Assembly: GCA_037349315.1 (NCBI GenBank)
Contig: JBAIAC010000007.1
Span: 24,384,001 to 24,448,000 of the forward strand
Direction: 5' to 3'
DNA from: Chelydra serpentina
Taxonomy: Eukaryota; Chordata; Testudines; Chelydridae
DNA: 64,000 nt
Part shown: in pieces, positions 60,040 to 64,000 of the stretch
Layout of the letters: each line of letters starts with the position of its first letter
Numbering within the stretch: position 1 is the stretch's first letter
Translations under genes and position numbers: made by a program
Notes under the pieces: generated by a model
Told to the model about the DNA's origin: nothing
Databases searched by the model: none
What the model saw: the letters and a program-made list of their open reading frames with translations, nothing else

Positions 60040-60842
60040 GACTAGAGCAGGCTTGCACAACATGTGGCCCGCGTGGGCTCACTGTGCGGCCCGCGGGGGG
60101 GTGAGTAGGCAAGCGGTCCTTTTTGCTGCTTGTCTCTGGGCTGGGGGTTGTCCCAATGCTGCAAAGAGGGTGTTCCCAAAGGAAGGTACTTGCTTCTAAC
60201 TCCTGAGGCCGTCAGTATGTCTGCTCTTCTCTAGTCAGCCCACTTGACAAGTTTGATTGTCCTTGGTCTGGTTCCCATCCCCTCTCCAAGGGTTGCAGCT
60301 GTCTGGAGGTGCCTGCCTTCCACGCCTTCCTCATTCACACCTCATTCATTCAACAGGGCAATTGAATACAAAGTGGGGGGAAGATTTTATTCTACTTCTA
60401 GCAAAAAGACATTTTTCTTTTACCTTAATTATACTACCTTAGGGGCCCGCTATAACATATTACCAAGGTTCAATACAAAGTCATATAAAAGCTATACAAA
60501 AATGCATAATGCAGAGATTTATCTACAACTGCATTGATTGACTGTTGTGTGCAGTAATATAGTGACCCTTGGGGGGGTGAAGAGGGGTGTGATGGTAGGG
60601 CCGAGCGGGGAGGGGGCGGGTCCTATTTTACTGCCGTGATCTGGTCACCCTATGCGCGCTGTTTCTTTCCCCCTCTACATGCTTCCACACCCCAGTGCTG
60701 GGGAAGGAGGGGTTGTTTCCGTGGGGTGGGCGGCGCTGGAGAGGGGGTGTTTCTGCGGGGCCGGGGGTTTCGGCCCTCAGCTGTTTTCTTTGGAGTAATA
60801 TGGCCCTCGCCGCTTTACGAGTTGTGCAGGCCTGGACTAGAG
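60040..60842. mobile_element. hAT-like element with exact 8-bp target duplication
   Basis: gactagag occurs at 60040-60047 and 60835-60842. The 787-bp element between begins caggcttgcacaacatgtgg and ends gagttgtgcaggcctg, giving matching inverted termini (cag[g]c-tgcacaac). The 8-bp duplication is the hallmark of hAT. No transposase was seen, so it is non-autonomous. Confidence 0.85.
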
Positions 60843-61239
60843 AGAATTTCACGTGCATACTGACGGCAGTATTTGGCTCTTAAACATTTTTTTAAAATCC
60901 ACCCACCGATTTTATTAGTATGAGGTTTTTGGGTTCTAATGCTTCCATTTTGTTTTATCACGCTCCTCACCACCCCATCATGTGGTACGTGGAAGGCCCA
61001 TCTGAATTCCACTCCTCTTACAAGCCAGTAGGCACCCTGAGACACGCTGCTAGAGTATCAAAGAGAAATTAGGAATGGAATAAACTGGTTTCTTGGCATT
61101 CAACACAGATATTAGTGCTAATGCACAAACCTAAAAGAGCAGCCATGCTGGCAAAATTAATATAGTACTAAATACATAACATAAAATATTCACCCTAGTA
61201 GAGGGCCAAACCTGTCTTTTTTGTTTTCAAAAAAGCATC

Positions 61240-61564
61240 TTCTATAGAAGGGGTAAGCAACCTATGGCACGGGTGCCAAAGGTGGCACGCGAGCTGATTT
61301 TCAGTGGCACTCACACTGCCCAGGTCCTGGCCACCGGTCTTGGGGGCTCTGCATTTTAATTTAGTTTTAAATGAAGCTTCTTAACATTTTTAAAAATGTT
61401 ATTTACTTTATATACAAAAATAGTTTAGTTATATTATAGACTTTTAGAAAGAGACCTTCTAAAAACGTTAAAATGTATTACTGGCACGCGAAACCTTAAA
61501 TTAGAGTGAATAAATGAAGACTCGGCACACCACTTCTGAAAGGTTGCCAACCCCTGTTCTATAG
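61240..61564. mobile_element. 309-bp non-autonomous hAT element with exact 8-bp duplication
   Basis: ttctatag is present at 61240-61247 and 61557-61564. The element (61248-61556) starts aaggggtaagcaacctatgg and ends ggttgccaacccctg, forming inverted termini, with the first base probably mutated from C. The interior has ggcacgcgagctgattttca and gcacgcgaaaccttaaatta. I remember this as a very common turtle repeat. No coding capacity. Confidence 0.9.
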
Positions 61565-61657
61565 ATGACATTTCTATGTTTAATGATCCTGTTTATCTCA
61601 TTGAGGGGCCAAGTACTAAAGGATAGATTTTTTTAACTGCTGCTGCTTGGCTCCTTC

Positions 61658-61679
61658 TTTTTTTTTTTTTTTTTTTTTT
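61658..61679 (+). repeat. Poly-T run
   Basis: About 22 thymines; possibly a reversed retroposon tail, but no body was recognised next to it. Confidence 0.85.
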
Positions 61680-62689
61680 AAGGACAAGCCATTCATTTTT
61701 CTTGGTTGGATTTGGAGCAAGTCTCTTCAAGTTCTCTTCCCAGAATGTATGGTGTATGCCCTCAAGGGAGAAAGCAGTTAACAGTTATGAGATGTACTGT
61801 AGTTAGCTTACAAATAAACCTGCCTAAGCAATAGCCTGCTGGGTACCCATGAAGTGTGTCGTCCTCCCCTCCCCCCCCTCCCCCCCCCAAGCAGGGATTA
61901 GAATGCTAGCTTAGGGTTTTGCAGGATAGAGAGATCTTGCTTGTGGTTAACAAGAGAATCCTTCCTATGTCAGAGCAAAAAGGAGAATGAGTTTTGTTGC
62001 ATGAAGGGCAACATAAGGGGGCATGAAAAAATTTAAATATCAGTCACGGTTTAAATTGCTACCACAGCCCTTGAGATGATAACCGTTGTGCTGAGCCAGA
62101 GCATTTTTTAGCTTTGGCTACGTGTACTTTATCAGACGAGAGCTAGTGTAATAAAGCCCCATTTCCTGACTAAATTAACAGTTTGAACACTCAGACTTCT
62201 TCCCTGGTACACCGGCCTGCCAAAGCAGCCTGACTTGCTAAACCTCCCAAATAACAGTTTTTCCATCCTCTTTCCCATAACTCATCGCTCTAATTCTCCC
62301 CTTTGTGGGATACTAGCATTGGTGATCTGATTCTGTCTGGGCCCTCTAATGTCCTATGGTATAAGGATATCTCCCATTGCGGAGTTGTGTCTATGACTCT
62401 TGGCCACAGGCTTTATGCCCAGTAGGTCTAGGAGGAGCTTGTGACCAGCTTCTACCCAAGTAGGTCACTGTAAATCTGCATTGGATAGCCCTCCAGACCC
62501 TGCAGCTCCAAGAATCCATAGGCAGTGTTTATTTCCAAACCATTTCTTGGCAAACCCTTCAGTCAACCTGTGTTCATAAACTAATTAATTTTTAAAAAAT
62601 AAAGCACTTGCATAGAATGTCTTTCAGCACAGAATCCATGAGCATTAGTACCTGTGAAGTTCACAGGGTCTTGGGTATTGTATGTGTGT

Positions 62690-62860
62690 GTTCTCCCCAT
62701 TGTGTTCATGCATTATCCTTATTTTACAGGAGGAGTATCTCAGGAACAGAGAGGTTAAATGACTTGCATAAAATGTCACAGCTGGTCTATGGCACAGCTG
62801 TAAACAGAAGCCAGGAGTTCTAATTCTGTCACCTGCTCTAACCACTGGGGTTCATTCCCT
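62690..62860 (-). mobile_element. MIR-like SINE fragment
   Basis: The + strand has tatccttattttacaggagg, ggttaaatgacttgcataaa and cacagctggtctatgg, a reversed MIR core with the accompanying aagccaggagttctaattct segment. Confidence 0.7.
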
Positions 62861-63554
62861 GAGCTAATTGAATTCATGTAAAGAGTAACATGAGTTTTTG
62901 AATCCAAGGCAACTATACTAGATATAGAATGTTTTAGAGTATAGAGTAATTGCAAATGTAGCTAAAGGGGAAAATATAGCTCTGATATAAATGGTTAGGA
63001 GTTCATATTGCTTGGTTGTTAAACATATTTTTTTCCAAGAAAATTCCTGTATAAAATATGAACATCTCAAATATGTAGCTCCACATAACAAAGTCCTTTT
63101 TTTCAGTCTATAACAAGGAGTGGTGTCAATTAGCCAGAGAAACCAAGGCTATATTGTATGTATTCATGAAGCAGGAGACCCTCATTAAATATGTATTGTT
63201 AGTCACCACCTGCTATTTGTTTCATGTGATTCATTCTTTAATGTGGTGATGTGTTTTTTTCCATCATTCTTCTTTTCTGAAGTACATTATTCAGTGCTTT
63301 GAACCATATGGGCTGAAATACATTCAGATTTCTGGTCTAGCCATCCCCAGGGAAAAGACCTCTAATGTGCCATGTTTATGATCAACTAGAAAAGCTGGTT
63401 GATGTTTTTTCATCCTGATTTGGTGGCCCTTGGATAATAACTAGAGAGCTAACTGTGTGACCCCAGCCAAGAGCAAGCAAGATGCTCAAGCTACATTTCT
63501 GAGTATCCAACTGCCTTATGGGTAAAGAGGCTCCCCGAGGTTCCTTACAAGTTA

Positions 63555-63790
63555 GGACTGTGAATTTAGGCGTTATTCTTTGGGGTAGGGACCACATCTT
63601 TCCTAATCTTCTGTAAAGCACCTAGTACACTAACAATAATAATAGGACCATGGCTACCAAACATGCACAAGGGGCTTGATTGTCATCTTGCATCAGCTTT
63701 ACACTGGTGAAACGCCGTTGATTTCAGTGAAGTTGTTTATGATTCCAACCAATACAAGTGAGGGGAGAATAAGGCCCAAGGAGACCAGAT
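63555..63790. repeat. SINE tail followed by a palindromic MITE-like repeat
   Basis: The stretch 63555-63650 (tttggggtagggaccacatc, then gtaaagcacctagtacac) resembles the tail of the SINE at 49480. The stretch 63670-63785 (ggggcttgattgtcatcttg, actggtgaaacgccgttgat, agaataaggccca) is a degenerate palindrome. Confidence 0.5.
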
Positions 63791-63973
63791 AAAGTGCACC
63801 TCAGTCTTGCGCGACAGCATTCCTGCTCTTCCGGACTAGTAAATCTGCCATGAGCAAAGGTGAAAGGCCAGTTCTCGAGAGTCGAGGCTACTCCACTCTA
63901 CCTGTGATCTCTTGAATATAAAAAAAAACCCAGTTCATATAACATACGTATGGAGCTGTACTCTCAAAATGGG

Positions 63974-64000
63974 GTGTGTGTGTGTGTGTGTGTGTGTGTG
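63974..64000 (+). repeat. (GT)n microsatellite cut by the window end
   Basis: Uninterrupted gt dinucleotides run to the last base. Confidence 0.95.

Larger units (their letters stand above)
42884..64000 (+). other. CCDC88C intron 3 (5' part, over 21 kb)
   Basis: It starts with a GTGTGC donor. It contains CR1, solo LTR, hAT, MITE, SINE and simple repeats listed separately. Stretches not covered by those entries (42884-43925, 44135-46770, 47870-48900, 53170-57070, 58940-60030 and 61565-62690) hold nothing I can identify. No further CCDC88C exon or independent gene was found. Confidence 0.75.

Noticed and set aside
63974..64000. Possible telomere-like or functional GT tract
   Set aside because: It is a plain GT dinucleotide microsatellite cut by the window edge.

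Overview
This is a gene-poor, repeat-rich piece of vertebrate nuclear DNA. Coding sequence is split into short exons with GT-AG introns. The repeats include CR1 LINEs, tyrosine-recombinase (DIRS-type) retrotransposons, many short hAT and Harbinger-like non-autonomous transposons, MIR/CORE-type SINEs and palindromic MITEs whose core resembles a short tract with cattgac and caatggg. This mixture is typical of a non-mammalian amniote. From remembered repeat families I favour a turtle, but no database comparison was possible. There are no prokaryotic features, CRISPR arrays or rRNA/tRNA genes.

Two real protein-coding genes lie on the + strand. Positions 1-9452 hold the last five coding exons of PPP4R3A (SMEK1), a regulatory subunit of protein phosphatase 4. 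They run from the end of its helical-repeat region to the acidic, KKAK-containing C-terminus, and an AU-rich 3' UTR follows. About 22 kb downstream, CCDC88C (DAPLE) begins in a CpG-rich promoter region. Its first three coding exons (31793-31852, 33339-33439, 42775-42883) encode 90 residues of the N-terminal HOOK-type domain. The remainder lies beyond the window, so intron 3 is longer than 21 kb. The PPP4R3A-CCDC88C order and orientation match human 14q32.12 and mirror the paralogous PPP4R3B-CCDC88A pair at human 2p16.1.

The 22-kb spacer between the genes is mostly decayed mobile DNA. A gag-like remnant lies at 11.4-12.4 kb. One DIRS-type copy lies at 12.9-16.7 kb and is broken by a fold-back insertion, a MITE and a hAT end. 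A second, partly overlapping DIRS 3' half lies at 18.1-19.7 kb. A probable third tyrosine-recombinase element lies at 22.6-24.2 kb. CR1, MIR and hAT fragments fill much of the rest.

The CCDC88C introns carry two CR1 copies in inverted orientation around a near-perfect AT-rich hairpin (48.9-49.1 kb). They also carry a solo LTR with a clean 5-bp target duplication (57081-58234), three hAT elements with readable ends (58.3, 60.0 and 61.2 kb), a GC-rich composite with long inverted repeats (51.5-52.1 kb) and several microsatellites. I found no convincing new biological system. The observations most worth checking concern how particular mobile elements are arranged.
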